A DNA stretch of 64,000 nt from Cohnella cholangitidis (GCF_014107495.1 NZ_CP041969.1:4389501-4453500), one strand, 5' to 3'. Numbered from the stretch's first letter, positions 17,022-25,417 are shown. The notes: generated by a model from the letters alone, not told the origin. Program-made: numbers and translations.

Positions 17022-17812
17022 TAAGAGATCCTCTCCCAGAACAAGTCGTTTTTTTGAAACTTAAGGCGATAGCCCGATACTTGCTGGGCAATCTTGCGGC
17101 ACATGCCTAATACCTTAAGGGTATCAGCGGGCGTATGCGCCCAGTAGAAAATTTTGTCCATTAATCGCAGCACGGTTTCGGCTGGCGGAATGGGTATCCG
17201 TTCGATGTGCGGCGATTGCTCAAGCAGGTGAATTCCGGCAAGCTTCCGGCTCTTCTTATCGTAATTAGAGACGGAATCGCTGCGGAAGGGCGAATCGTAG
17301 GCGACGATCGCGTCAGGCTCGATCTTGATGAGAGTAGCTTCGTCGGATAAGATCTCTCTAGGCTTGGAGAGCATGGCTACCGTAGATTTGCCGGCTCCGG
17401 AAGGGCCCGCGAACAGGTAAGCTTTGTCGTCGCTGACAATGCACGAGGAATGAATCATGAGTCCCCAGCCGTGATGAACGATAAAGGCGCTGAACAAGGT
17501 CATCAAACCGTGCTTCAAGGCGAGTTCGTCATGCACTTGCAGCTTGGCTTCCCTATATGTGCTGATCGTCTCCAGCAGGAAATCCGCTCTCTCGTACAGG
17601 ACGAGGTCGCCCTCCTTGCGAATTTGCACGTTGAAGTCTATGAAAGGGACGCCGTAGCCCTTATGGATATTGATATACATATCCGGCGCGGTTACGCCCC
17701 AGAGATCTTGGTTAATGACCTTGAAATGAATCGAGGTCCATTGATGTACGGACTCGTCGTTCGTGCTGACGAGCACGAAATGATCGCCGATTTGAAGTTT
17801 GTTGATATACAT
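17021..17812 (-). CDS. HPr kinase-like (HprK-related) protein
   Basis: 263 aa. A Walker A loop GPSGAGKST at about residues 136-144 follows the MIHSSCIV strand, and LSDEATLI and YDSPFRSD correspond to the HPr-kinase catalytic core. The N-terminal half does not look like that of HprK, and the protein is shorter. Relatives in paeninodin-type lasso loci phosphorylate the peptide, and HprK-related proteins also occur with PqqD and NTP_transf_5 proteins in polysaccharide loci. Here the likely substrate is the 32-residue peptide, probably on Ser or Thr; this is inference. The gene is separated from the peptide gene by an 8-bp-stem hairpin. Confidence 0.8.
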   Translation of the reverse strand: MYINKLQIGDHFVLVSTNDESVHQWTSIHFKVINQDLWGVTAPDMYINIHKGYGVPFIDFNVQIRKEGDLVLYERADFLLETISTYREAKLQVHDELALKHGLMTLFSAFIVHHGWGLMIHSSCIVSDDKAYLFAGPSGAGKSTVAMLSKPREILSDEATLIKIEPDAIVAYDSPFRSDSVSNYDKKSRKLAGIHLLEQSPHIERIPIPPAETVLRLMDKIFYWAHTPADTLKVLGMCRKIAQQVSGYRLKFQKNDLFWERIS

Positions 17813-17851
17813 GGTTCACGCTCTTTTCCTGGATAGTTCAATAAAGGTTGG

Positions 17852-17879
17852 AATAAAACAGGGGCGCGCTTGCGCCCCT
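17852..17879 (-). terminator. Hairpin (attenuator) between the peptide gene and the kinase gene
   Basis: On the minus strand AGGGGCGC and GCGCCCCT pair around AAGC, followed by GTTTTATT. Placed directly after a peptide gene, it would let peptide mRNA exceed enzyme mRNA, as is common in RiPP operons. Confidence 0.65.
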
Positions 17880-17899
17880 ATTTGCCCTGTGCTCGCTTC

Positions 17900-17998
17900 C
17901 TAGTGGCGTCCTGGTCTGCCCGGTCTGCCGGAAATATGAGTTTCGAAAACAAAAGCGCTTTGCTCGATTACTGCCGGAGCGGAGTATGCTTTTTTCAT
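17900..17998 (-). CDS. Putative 32-residue RiPP precursor peptide
   Basis: Small gene too short for usual ORF callers. It starts at ATG 17998 behind a perfect AAAGGAGGTGA that lies in the last codons of the exporter gene (spacing 12 nt). The product begins MKKAYSAPAVIEQ, continues SAFVFETH, and ends ISGRPGRPGRH. The leader carries Y5-x-x-P8, the signature bound by PqqD-type proteins in lasso systems, and a Thr at 20 similar to the Thr two residues before lasso cores. The C-terminus is a Gly-Arg-Pro repeat with no Asp or Glu, so it cannot form a lasso macrolactam. Genes for an exporter, kinase, RRE and peptidase surround it. Function of the mature peptide unknown. Confidence 0.72.
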   Translation of the reverse strand: MKKAYSAPAVIEQSAFVFETHISGRPGRPGRH

Positions 17999-18007
17999 AG
18001 GATGGGT

Positions 18008-19798
18008 TCACCTCCTTTCATAGAGTCTGGCGTATCTTCCGTTGCGCTGCAGCAATTCCTCGTGCGTTCCGTGTTCTTCAATCCTGCCTTGATGAAGATA
18101 CAGGATTCGATTCGCTTCGCTTACCGCGGATAGGCGATGGGCGCTCATCAGCACCGTGCGGTGCATCATGAGGCGGCTTAACGCTTCCTTGACCAAAGCT
18201 TCGGATTCCAGATCGAGCGAAGACGTAGCTTCGTCGAGCAACAGGATGGGCGCGTTCTTCAGGATCGCGCGGGCGATCGTAATCCGCTGCCTCTGCCCCC
18301 CCGATAAGTCGCCGCCCCGCTCCCCGATTACCGTCTCGTATCCATACGGGAGCTTCATAATAAAATCATGGGCATTGGCGGCGCGAGCGGCTTCCACGAT
18401 GTCCCGGTCTGGCGCCTCCGGCCTGCCGCCGGCGATATTCTCGCGAATCGTTCCCGTGAACAGATAGGGTTCCTGAGGAACGTAAGAAATATAGCTTCGC
18501 CATACGTCCGGGTTCGCAAGAGCGAGCTGCTCGTTATCGAAGCTGATGCTCCCTTGGGACGGCTGCAGCAGTCCCGCGAGAAGCTGCAGCAAAGTGCTCT
18601 TGCCCGAGCCGCTGGGACCGACGATCGCGACGGTGTCTCCGGCAGGTATGAACAGGTCGATGCCGCTAATGGCGTTGCCGCCGTTGTCGTATGCGTATTG
18701 AAGGCGGCGAAGCCGGATTCCTTCGTTCAAGGATGGAGGCGGCACGTAGACGGGCATGCTCTCCCGGTCCGGCTTCTCGTCCAGCACGTTCCATATTCTC
18801 TCGACGGAAGCCAGCGACTTCTGCAAGCCGCCCCATTGCCCGGCAATTCCCGAGAACGGGTAAATCATATATTGAATGAGCGTAACGAAGGCGAACAACG
18901 AACCGATGGACAGTTTGCCGAGCGCTACGAAGTAAGCTCCCAATCCTAGGCTGAAGAAGAAGGCGGTAAGGGACAACATCCCCGAACCGGCATGAAGCCA
19001 ACCTAGCAGCCTGGCTTCCTTGCGTTCCATCGTCAATACGTCGTTGCAATAGGAATCGTAAGATCGCGACAGCTTGCGCTCCATGGAGAACGCCCTCATC
19101 ACGGAAAATCCGGAAAAAATATCATGGAGCAATGCGTTTACCCTGCCTAGTTGAGATTGCAGCGATCGTCTATTGTCCCGGACTCTCTTGCCGAACAAGC
19201 CGCCGATTAACAATGCGGCAGGTCCTAGCAGAATGCAGATGAGAGCCAATTGCCATTGAATAGCCAGCAAGTAAGCGAAGGAGGCGGCAGCCAGCAACGG
19301 CATTCGAATCAAGTTGAGCAAGTTGGGCCCGATCGCTCCTTCGATGCCGGTGACGTCTTGGGTTAACCGGGATACGAGATCGCCGGAGTGATTGGCCGAG
19401 AAGTAACGGGTAGGCAAGCGCAGCATGTGGTCTAATAACGTCTGCTTCAAATCTCTCCGTATTCGGTTAACCGTCTCGGCCTGCAGCACGGATTCGTAGA
19501 AGTCCGATAGGAAGGCGAGGATGACGATGCCGGCGCCCAAAACCATTAACCACACGATGGTGCCGACTTCGCCGGCGATGGCGGCATCGGCGGCCCGGCT
19601 CACGAACCAAGAGAAAAATAGCGTAAGCCCGATATCGAATAACATCAGCGAGCCGAGCAGGCCGTAAATTTTGCGATATTTCGCGATGTACGGAACGAGT
19701 CGGACGAAAGGCCGCTTCATTTCGTCGAATCCGAGAAACTTGCGCATCCGGATTCCGGCCATCGCGGAGCTTTTGGCCATGATGAGAATGACACGCAT
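18008..19798 (-). CDS. ABC exporter, fused membrane and ATPase domains
   Basis: 596 aa, type I ABC exporter half (MsbA/McjD-like). Six membrane spans lie within about residues 45-335. The ATPase has Walker A GPSGSGKST (about 393-401), signature LSGGQRQR (about 497) and Walker B ILLLDEATSSLD. The start ATG 19798 has AGGAGAG upstream and lies 12 bp after the NTP_transf_5 gene. The ribosome site of the peptide gene is embedded in its last codons. No N-terminal C39 peptidase is present, so it does not cleave leaders itself. Likely exports the matured peptide; a glycan precursor is the alternative. Confidence 0.85.
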   Translation of the reverse strand: MRVILIMAKSSAMAGIRMRKFLGFDEMKRPFVRLVPYIAKYRKIYGLLGSLMLFDIGLTLFFSWFVSRAADAAIAGEVGTIVWLMVLGAGIVILAFLSDFYESVLQAETVNRIRRDLKQTLLDHMLRLPTRYFSANHSGDLVSRLTQDVTGIEGAIGPNLLNLIRMPLLAAASFAYLLAIQWQLALICILLGPAALLIGGLFGKRVRDNRRSLQSQLGRVNALLHDIFSGFSVMRAFSMERKLSRSYDSYCNDVLTMERKEARLLGWLHAGSGMLSLTAFFFSLGLGAYFVALGKLSIGSLFAFVTLIQYMIYPFSGIAGQWGGLQKSLASVERIWNVLDEKPDRESMPVYVPPPSLNEGIRLRRLQYAYDNGGNAISGIDLFIPAGDTVAIVGPSGSGKSTLLQLLAGLLQPSQGSISFDNEQLALANPDVWRSYISYVPQEPYLFTGTIRENIAGGRPEAPDRDIVEAARAANAHDFIMKLPYGYETVIGERGGDLSGGQRQRITIARAILKNAPILLLDEATSSLDLESEALVKEALSRLMMHRTVLMSAHRLSAVSEANRILYLHQGRIEEHGTHEELLQRNGRYARLYERR

Positions 19799-19810
19799 AG
19801 ACTTGCTCTC

Positions 19811-20890
19811 CTATGCTCCTCCGAATATTTTGCGGAGGCGCTGTTTGTATAGCCGGTAGTAAAGCTTAGGCAACGATGCTGGAGGACCGGCGGCATCCAA
19901 GCTGTAGCGGGCGTAGGACCTCGAAGGGAATACCGTTTGCCAGAGATAGCGTAATCGATATTTCCATGAATCCATGACGGCCAACGTATAGAGGGTTCTC
20001 CAAGCCGGATGGGGCAAGGCTGGCTGCCTAGTATATAGGAACGGATTTTTCGGTTCGAAAGGAAGCTTCTTCAACCGATTCAATTCCGGGAAAAGCCGAT
20101 AGGTCGTCGTTAACGCGGCTATGACCCGTCTTCTCGTGCGGTCCGATTCGGATTGTTTCCAAATCCAATCGATGTCGATATTTTCATGATCGCTATGCAG
20201 GAGCTGGTACAGATCCAAGGCATGCTTCAGGGAATCCATTTGGTGGCTGGCTCCGTGCAAACATAGGGAATAGAAAGTATAAGTCGTTCCCAAGGTTCGG
20301 GCCTTCTTATAGCCGACCATAGGCTCCGAGCTCTCCCAAGCGGCGGCCATATTCATCCGGGAAGTGCTTCCGGGAGCGAAACTCCAGTGGAGCTCCACCG
20401 GAAGAGGTTCCGGGAGACCGGGCATCGTTTTCACCCATTCCCGATGATAGTGTTCCGGGTTCTCCTCAAGCGGAGTAGCGTAACCGGCTCTGGCAATGCA
20501 GACAAGGGCCGTTCTCATGTGCTCCGGTTTAATCAGCAGATCGATATCCGATGTGCCGCGCGCGGCGAAATGCCCGAAATATCGTTCGGCAAGCGTAGTC
20601 CCTTTGAGCGGGATGACGGGAATGCCGTTTTTATCGAACTCGCGAAGCAACAGTTGCGTTTCGTGTCGAACCAGCATGTTTTGCAGAAAGCAGGCTTGAT
20701 AGATTTGCGAGAGCTTCTCCCGGAAAAAGGAGGGGACGTGCCACAAGCGCCCGCTTGATTTTAATAGGGAATAGACCTGAGAGCCGATCGAGGCTTGTAC
20801 GATACTCTCCAACATTTCTTCATAGTCCTTATCCGAATAGTCCATAGAGCCTTCGGCGTCGTACAAAGCTCTTAGAAAGAGGATAATCAC
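19811..20890 (-). CDS. Nucleotidyltransferase family protein (NTP_transf_5)
   Basis: About 359 aa from GTG 20890, which has AAGGAG upstream. An apparent ATG at 20941 lies upstream of the predicted transcription start and is rejected; ATG 20845 is an alternative. The core GIPVIPLKGTTLAERYF followed by RGTSDIDLLIKPEHM is the NTP_transf_5 signature (Lys-Gly plus DxD metal site). The family is common in lasso-peptide and polysaccharide loci and its reaction is generally unknown; nucleotidylation of a peptide or small molecule is the family expectation. First gene of the leftward peptide operon. Confidence 0.8.
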   Translation of the reverse strand: MIILFLRALYDAEGSMDYSDKDYEEMLESIVQASIGSQVYSLLKSSGRLWHVPSFFREKLSQIYQACFLQNMLVRHETQLLLREFDKNGIPVIPLKGTTLAERYFGHFAARGTSDIDLLIKPEHMRTALVCIARAGYATPLEENPEHYHREWVKTMPGLPEPLPVELHWSFAPGSTSRMNMAAAWESSEPMVGYKKARTLGTTYTFYSLCLHGASHQMDSLKHALDLYQLLHSDHENIDIDWIWKQSESDRTRRRVIAALTTTYRLFPELNRLKKLPFEPKNPFLYTRQPALPHPAWRTLYTLAVMDSWKYRLRYLWQTVFPSRSYARYSLDAAGPPASLPKLYYRLYKQRLRKIFGGA

Positions 20891-20927
20891 GGCTTGTCCA
20901 ACTCCTTGAACGAGACTTTCTAACCAC

Positions 20928-20982
20928 ACTTTAAGATACATTTTGTATCATGTCAAGACTAAAAATGTCACGTTTTGTATCT
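20928..20982 (-). promoter_or_regulatory. Operator-in-spacer promoter of the peptide operon
   Basis: On the minus strand TTGACA (20956-20951), then the 17-bp palindrome TGATACAAAATGTATCT (20950-20934), then TAAAGT (20933-20928). This is the same layout as at 5094 and 21005. A weaker second copy (TGTCACGTTTTGTATCT) lies at 20966-20982. The predicted RNA start near 20921 excludes a translation start at 20941. Confidence 0.75.
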
Positions 20983-21004
20983 GGAGCGGACGATGAAAAA
21001 AACA

Positions 21005-21059
21005 TTGACATGCTACTATATGTATCATAAATTAGATAAATAAGATACGATTTGTTTCA
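21005..21059 (+). promoter_or_regulatory. Operator-in-spacer promoter of rmlA
   Basis: TTGACA (21005-21010), then TGCTACTATATGTATCA (21011-21027, 17 bp), then TAAATT (21028-21033). A second copy, AGATACGATTTGTTTCA, is at 21043-21059. The rmlA and peptide-operon promoters are divergent within about 80 bp. Confidence 0.75.
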
Positions 21060-21086
21060 ATAACGATACAAAGGAGAGGTAGGAGC

Positions 21087-22022
21087 ATGAAGGGGATTTT
21101 ATTGGCTGGAGGAAGCGGGACTCGGTTATATCCGTTAACGAGGGCGATGTCGAAGCAATTGTTGCCGGTTTACGATAAACCGATGATCTATTATCCGTTA
21201 TCGGTGTTTTTGCTTGCGGGGATCACGGACATTCTGATTATATCGACTCCTGAAGATACGCCCAGATTCAAACAATTATTGGGAGACGGTTCGGATCTGG
21301 GAGTTTCCTTCTCTTACGCCGTTCAACCTTCCCCGGACGGGATAGCGCAGGCTTTCCTGATTGCCGAATCGTTTATCGGGAAAGAATCCGTGGCCTTAAT
21401 TCTAGGGGACAATTTATTTTATGGGAACGGAATGCAGCTCATGTTGGACCGGACGGTGAGAAGGAAAACGGGGGCGACGATTTTCGGCTATTACGTCAAC
21501 GATCCCGGCCGTTTCGGAGTCGTTGATTTCGATGATGCGGGCAAAGTAGTCTCAATAGAAGAAAAGCCGGCAAACCCTAAGACGAATTATGCCGTAACGG
21601 GACTATATTTCTACGATAACCGCGTCGTGGAAATCGCCAAATCCATTCAACCGTCCGCGCGCGGAGAATTGGAAATTACGGATATTAACAAAGCGTATTT
21701 GGAGAAAGGCGATCTGCACGTCGAAATCATGGGACGGGGATTCTCGTGGTTGGATTCCGGGACGCACGAATCTTTGCTCGAAGCCTCGCAGTTTATCGAG
21801 ACGATCGAAAAAAGGCAAAGCTTGAAAATCGCCTGCTTGGAGGAAATCGCTTATCAGAAGGGCTACATAACGAGAGAGCAATTGCTCAACCTCGCGGAGC
21901 CGATGATGAAGAACGAATATGGCAAATATTTGGCGTTCACCGCGGAGTACAGCGACAAGAAACGGAAGACGTTGCCGATCTCCGTGTCCAGCGCGAATAT
22001 GCTGAATCCGGAAACGGTGTGA
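21087..22022 (+). CDS. rfbA: Glucose-1-phosphate thymidylyltransferase
   Basis: 311 aa, ATG behind AAAGGAG. The N-terminal nucleotidyl-transfer signature GILLAGGSGTRLYPLTRAMSKQLLPVYDKP, LILGDNLFYG, EEKPANPKTNYAVTGLYFYD and GRGFSWLDSGTHESLLEAS are those of RmlA. It joins dTTP and glucose 1-phosphate to give dTDP-glucose for the RmlC-like branch of the glycan operon. It is about 20 residues longer at the C-terminus than many RmlA proteins. Transcribed alone from an operator-in-spacer promoter and followed by a terminator. Confidence 0.93.
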   Translation: MKGILLAGGSGTRLYPLTRAMSKQLLPVYDKPMIYYPLSVFLLAGITDILIISTPEDTPRFKQLLGDGSDLGVSFSYAVQPSPDGIAQAFLIAESFIGKESVALILGDNLFYGNGMQLMLDRTVRRKTGATIFGYYVNDPGRFGVVDFDDAGKVVSIEEKPANPKTNYAVTGLYFYDNRVVEIAKSIQPSARGELEITDINKAYLEKGDLHVEIMGRGFSWLDSGTHESLLEASQFIETIEKRQSLKIACLEEIAYQKGYITREQLLNLAEPMMKNEYGKYLAFTAEYSDKKRKTLPISVSSANMLNPETV

Positions 22023-22039
22023 GCCTATCAATAGGTACA

Positions 22040-22074
22040 GAAGCAGGCGGGACAATCCCGCTTGCTTCTTTGTT
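22040..22074 (+). terminator. Terminator of rmlA
   Basis: GAAGCAGGCGGGA pairs with TCCCGCTTGCTTC around CAA, followed by TTTGTT. Confidence 0.88.
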
Positions 22075-22169
22075 ATCCATGATTTCAAATCATCGCGATG
22101 GGTAATGATGGTATAATGTCCTTATGTGCGGACAACCGCGACACATTATGAGACGGCGAGGGTAAGCGA

Positions 22170-23603
22170 ATGATCGCGCTGGGGCTTTGTATTCTATTGT
22201 TATCCTTTATCTTTCAAGCGGCAACGATTTTGGTACTCGAATTTCGCAGACCGGCGCATGCCACGGCGTGGCTGTTCATCTTGTTCCTGTTTCCGCTTGT
22301 CGGCTTTATTCTTTATTATTTCTTGGCTACGGAATTCCGCAGAAGCCGCAAGGCTCGCCGCAGGGGCAGCTTGGATCAGCGCCGCAGGGCGAAGCTGCTG
22401 AAGCTGAGCCGGAACGTGATGAGTCCCGATCAGCTTCCGGCATCCGAATTCTCCTCCCAGGCCAGGTTGTTCCGGGCGTTGCTCAAGCGAGGGGAACTGC
22501 CGATATCGGCTCGTAACCGAAGCGATATATTCAATAACGGCATGGATACGTACGAGGCGATGCTGAAGGCGATCCGAAGCGCGAAGTCCCACATCCACTT
22601 GTCTTCCTACATCGTCAGGGACGATGGGGTCGGCAGGGATTTTCAACAGGCGTTGATTCTCAAAGCCCAACAAGGCGTGAAGGTGAAATTGTTATACGAC
22701 GGGATCGGCAGCATTAAGCTAAAGGATTCGTATGTTCAGACTTTGCAAGAGGGGGGCGTGGATTGCGCCTGCTTCTTCCCGCTAAGGCCTTCCTTTCTGA
22801 AGAAAAGGATGAATTACCGGAATCACCGCAAAATTATCGTAGTGGACGGGCTGGTCGGATTCATCGGGGGCATTAACGTAGGGGACGAGTACATAGGGAA
22901 GCATCCGCGGCTTGGTTATTGGAGGGATACCCACATTAAGCTGGAAGGGGATTCCGTCTATTGGCTGCAAGAAGTGTTTCTGAAGGATTGGGCCATCGCG
23001 ACGGGCGAGAAACCGGATGATCCGGATTTCTTTCCCGAGCACGACTGCCGGCATGAAGAGCCCGTGCAGATCGTTCCGGCTGGACCTAACCGTAGAGGGG
23101 ACGCGATCCATGATTCCGTGTTCGCGATGGTGTCGTCCGCGAAGGAAAGAGTGTGGATAACGACGCCTTATTTCATCCCGAGCGCCAGTATCGCGATGGC
23201 GTTGCACGATGCGGCAATAAGCGGGTTGGACGTCAGAATCATCATTCCCTACGTTCCGGATACGTGGCTCGTACACTTCGCGACGATGTCCTACGTAGAG
23301 GAGATGATGCGGTCCGGAGTTCGGGTATGGCAGTACAAAAAAGGTTTCGTGCATGCCAAAACGCTCGTGGTGGACCGGTTCGTATCCGTCATCGGTTCGG
23401 CGAACATGGACCTGCGCAGCTTCTATAGCAACTTCGAGATTAACGCCCATCTATTCGATCCTGCTGCCATTACCCGGGTGGAGCAAGACTTTATGCAGGA
23501 TTTGGCGGATAGCGAGGAAATTAATTTGCAGAGGTTTCTGAAGCGCTCGCGCACCCGGAAAGTGAAGGAAGCTTTGGCGCGAATTCTGTCCCCATTGCTT
23601 TAG
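22170..23603 (+). CDS. cls: Cardiolipin synthase
   Basis: 477 aa. Two N-terminal membrane helices (about 1-20 and 30-50, PLDc_N) are followed by two phospholipase-D HKD motifs: NHRKIIVVD with His near 219 and HAKTLVVD with His near 395, each followed by GxxGGxN or GSxNMD. This is the standard arrangement for bacterial cardiolipin synthases, which join two phosphatidylglycerol molecules at the membrane. It stands alone behind the rmlA terminator; a TATAAT-like box is at 22112-22117 without a good -35. The next gene converges after only 3 bp. Confidence 0.93.
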   Translation: MIALGLCILLLSFIFQAATILVLEFRRPAHATAWLFILFLFPLVGFILYYFLATEFRRSRKARRRGSLDQRRRAKLLKLSRNVMSPDQLPASEFSSQARLFRALLKRGELPISARNRSDIFNNGMDTYEAMLKAIRSAKSHIHLSSYIVRDDGVGRDFQQALILKAQQGVKVKLLYDGIGSIKLKDSYVQTLQEGGVDCACFFPLRPSFLKKRMNYRNHRKIIVVDGLVGFIGGINVGDEYIGKHPRLGYWRDTHIKLEGDSVYWLQEVFLKDWAIATGEKPDDPDFFPEHDCRHEEPVQIVPAGPNRRGDAIHDSVFAMVSSAKERVWITTPYFIPSASIAMALHDAAISGLDVRIIIPYVPDTWLVHFATMSYVEEMMRSGVRVWQYKKGFVHAKTLVVDRFVSVIGSANMDLRSFYSNFEINAHLFDPAAITRVEQDFMQDLADSEEINLQRFLKRSRTRKVKEALARILSPLL

Positions 23604-23606
23604 CCG

Positions 23607-24494
23607 TTATCGCTTGCGTAATTGATCGAGGATCGGGGCGAGCGATTGGCGGGGAGCGGCCGCAAGCAGGTCTCCCCGTGTGCGCAGCCTTTCCTTGATG
23701 TTCAGTAAATGAAAGTCAGTCGGCTTAACGTCCTGGCGTACTTCATCCCAAGCTAACGGAGTCGAAATCGTAGCGCCGGGCCGGGCGCGCGGGGAATAGG
23801 CGGCAGGCAGCGTCTTGCCGGCGTAATGCTGCAGATAGTCCAAATAAATCCGATCCCCCCGATCCTTCTTCAACCTTTCCACGGTGAACAGCCGGGGATT
23901 TTTGGCGACCAAATATTCCGAGAGAAACTTGCCGAATTGCCGAAGTTGATCGAAGCTCGGTCCGCGCTCGATAGGCATGACGATCTGTATGCCGGTAGCG
24001 CCCGAAGTTTTAGGTACCGCATGGAGCCCTAACGAGCGGAGCAAATCGCCGACGAGCGAGGTTGCTTCCATCAGTCGCGGCTCATCCTCCAGCGTCGGAT
24101 CCATATCCAGCATCCATGCATTCGGCAGAGGCTGGTCTATTTCGTCCGAGGAGACGTGGAATTCAAGGCTATACAGGCTTCCCATCCACAGTAAAGCAGG
24201 CACCGAATCCAGGACGACATAGCGGATGCTGCCGTCCTTGGCGGTGCGAACGAACTCGGGAGTCGGCTCCGGACAGTTTTTCTGGTAGAAGGAAACGCCG
24301 TGTATGCCTTCTGGATAGCGGATCGTGGTCAGATATCTTCCGGCGGAATAAGGGAGTAGATAAGGAGCAAGCTCGGCTAGCAGTTGTACGTATTGCAGCT
24401 TCGTTATGCCGACTTCCGGCCAGATCATCTTATCCGGGTGGGAGATCGGCCATTCGAAATCTCCGAGCCTTACGATCGTACGGGATTGGGCCAT
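23607..24494 (-). CDS. ligD: LigD-type NHEJ DNA polymerase (PolDom) as a separate protein
   Basis: 295 aa, the length of an isolated LigD polymerase domain (archaeo-eukaryotic primase fold). Motifs: WPEVGITKLQYVQL, WMLDMDPT (metal-binding DxD), KTSGATGIQIVMPI (the second motif, with Gln where many homologues have His) and TISTPLAWDEV. It fills or extends ends with NTPs during non-homologous end joining. The matching ligase (25900) and Ku (26879) are separate genes nearby, so the usual LigD fusion is split. The upstream dioxygenase gene on the same strand is 17 bp away and may share the transcript. Confidence 0.88.
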   Translation of the reverse strand: MAQSRTIVRLGDFEWPISHPDKMIWPEVGITKLQYVQLLAELAPYLLPYSAGRYLTTIRYPEGIHGVSFYQKNCPEPTPEFVRTAKDGSIRYVVLDSVPALLWMGSLYSLEFHVSSDEIDQPLPNAWMLDMDPTLEDEPRLMEATSLVGDLLRSLGLHAVPKTSGATGIQIVMPIERGPSFDQLRQFGKFLSEYLVAKNPRLFTVERLKKDRGDRIYLDYLQHYAGKTLPAAYSPRARPGATISTPLAWDEVRQDVKPTDFHLLNIKERLRTRGDLLAAAPRQSLAPILDQLRKR

Positions 24495-24511
24495 TCGCTA
24501 TCCCCTTGTCG

Positions 24512-25279
24512 TCAGAATGCAAAGCAAGTGTTGCTGAACGTGCCGAACTCGTAGCCCCGGTACAGGACTTGCGCTTCATCCAAGCTCTTCGCGCCGCCCA
24601 TGGCGAGATAGAGAGGAACGAAGTGCTCCGCCCTTGGTACCGCGCGGGCAGCGTATGGGGCCAACTGCTCATAGTTGACGAGAGCCTGCACGTCTTGGCG
24701 CTGAATGCGATCGATCAGCCAATCGTCGAACTCGACCGCCCAGCTTTCCGGATGCTGTTGGCCGAACTTGATGTAATTGAAGTTGTGGACGGTAGTTCCG
24801 CTGCCGATCACGAGAATGTTGTCCTCTCCTAATCCGCGTAATGCTTCGCCGATGTTGAACTGCCGGGAAGCGGGCAAGAAAGGATTAACCGATACGGTAA
24901 CGACGGGAATGTCGGCATTGGGATACATATGTCTTAAGAACACCCAAGCGCCGTGGTCCAACCCTCTTCTATTGTCTCTATTGGACGGAATCCCATGCGC
25001 GCGAAACATTTGCTCCAGCCTCTCGGCTAATTCCGGCGAACCCGAAGCGGGATACTTGATTCGGTACAACTCCTCGGGAAAGCCGTAAAAGTCGTATATC
25101 GTCTCCAAAGGGCCGTCGGCGAACGAAACGGTGGTTACCTTTTCCTCCCAATGGGCGCTATAAATAACGATCGCTTTCGGGGTATAACGGGTGCCTAGAT
25201 CAGCCAAGAAACGGGTATAGTCGGATTGCTGGGTAATCATCATAGGCGAGCCATGATTAATGAATAGCGTGGGTAACAT
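24512..25279 (-). CDS. LigB-family extradiol ring-cleavage dioxygenase (YgiD/DODA-like)
   Basis: 255 aa from ATG 25279, which has GGAGGG eight bases upstream. LPTLFINHGSPM, IVIYSAHWEE, GLDHGAWVFLRHMYPNADIPVV and LVIGSGTTVHNF show the metal-binding His residues of the 4,5-DOPA-dioxygenase-like LigB branch. It opens catechol-type rings using Fe(II) or Zn; the real substrate is unknown. Divergent from an HxlR regulator over 138 bp, which is the typical arrangement for a regulator and its target. Confidence 0.87.
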   Translation of the reverse strand: MLPTLFINHGSPMMITQQSDYTRFLADLGTRYTPKAIVIYSAHWEEKVTTVSFADGPLETIYDFYGFPEELYRIKYPASGSPELAERLEQMFRAHGIPSNRDNRRGLDHGAWVFLRHMYPNADIPVVTVSVNPFLPASRQFNIGEALRGLGEDNILVIGSGTTVHNFNYIKFGQQHPESWAVEFDDWLIDRIQRQDVQALVNYEQLAPYAARAVPRAEHFVPLYLAMGGAKSLDEAQVLYRGYEFGTFSNTCFAF

Positions 25280-25417
25280 AGGTTGTTTCCCTCCATTTTT
25301 ATTACTTTTTTTCATATACTTACTTTATGTAACTTAGTGTATAATCATTATTAGGTTTCGTCAAGTACACTCTTGGCGTATAATAATAAAGGACAGAAGC
25401 AGAGTGGGGTGATGATC

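Noticed and set aside
16307..20890. Ordinary lasso-peptide cluster
   Set aside because: No asparagine-synthetase-like cyclase, no B2 transglutaminase-like protease, and the peptide tail has no Asp or Glu for ring closure.
20845..20941. ATG 20941 as start of the NTP_transf_5 gene
   Set aside because: It lies inside the operator/-10 region, upstream of the predicted RNA start; GTG 20890 with AAGGAG fits better.
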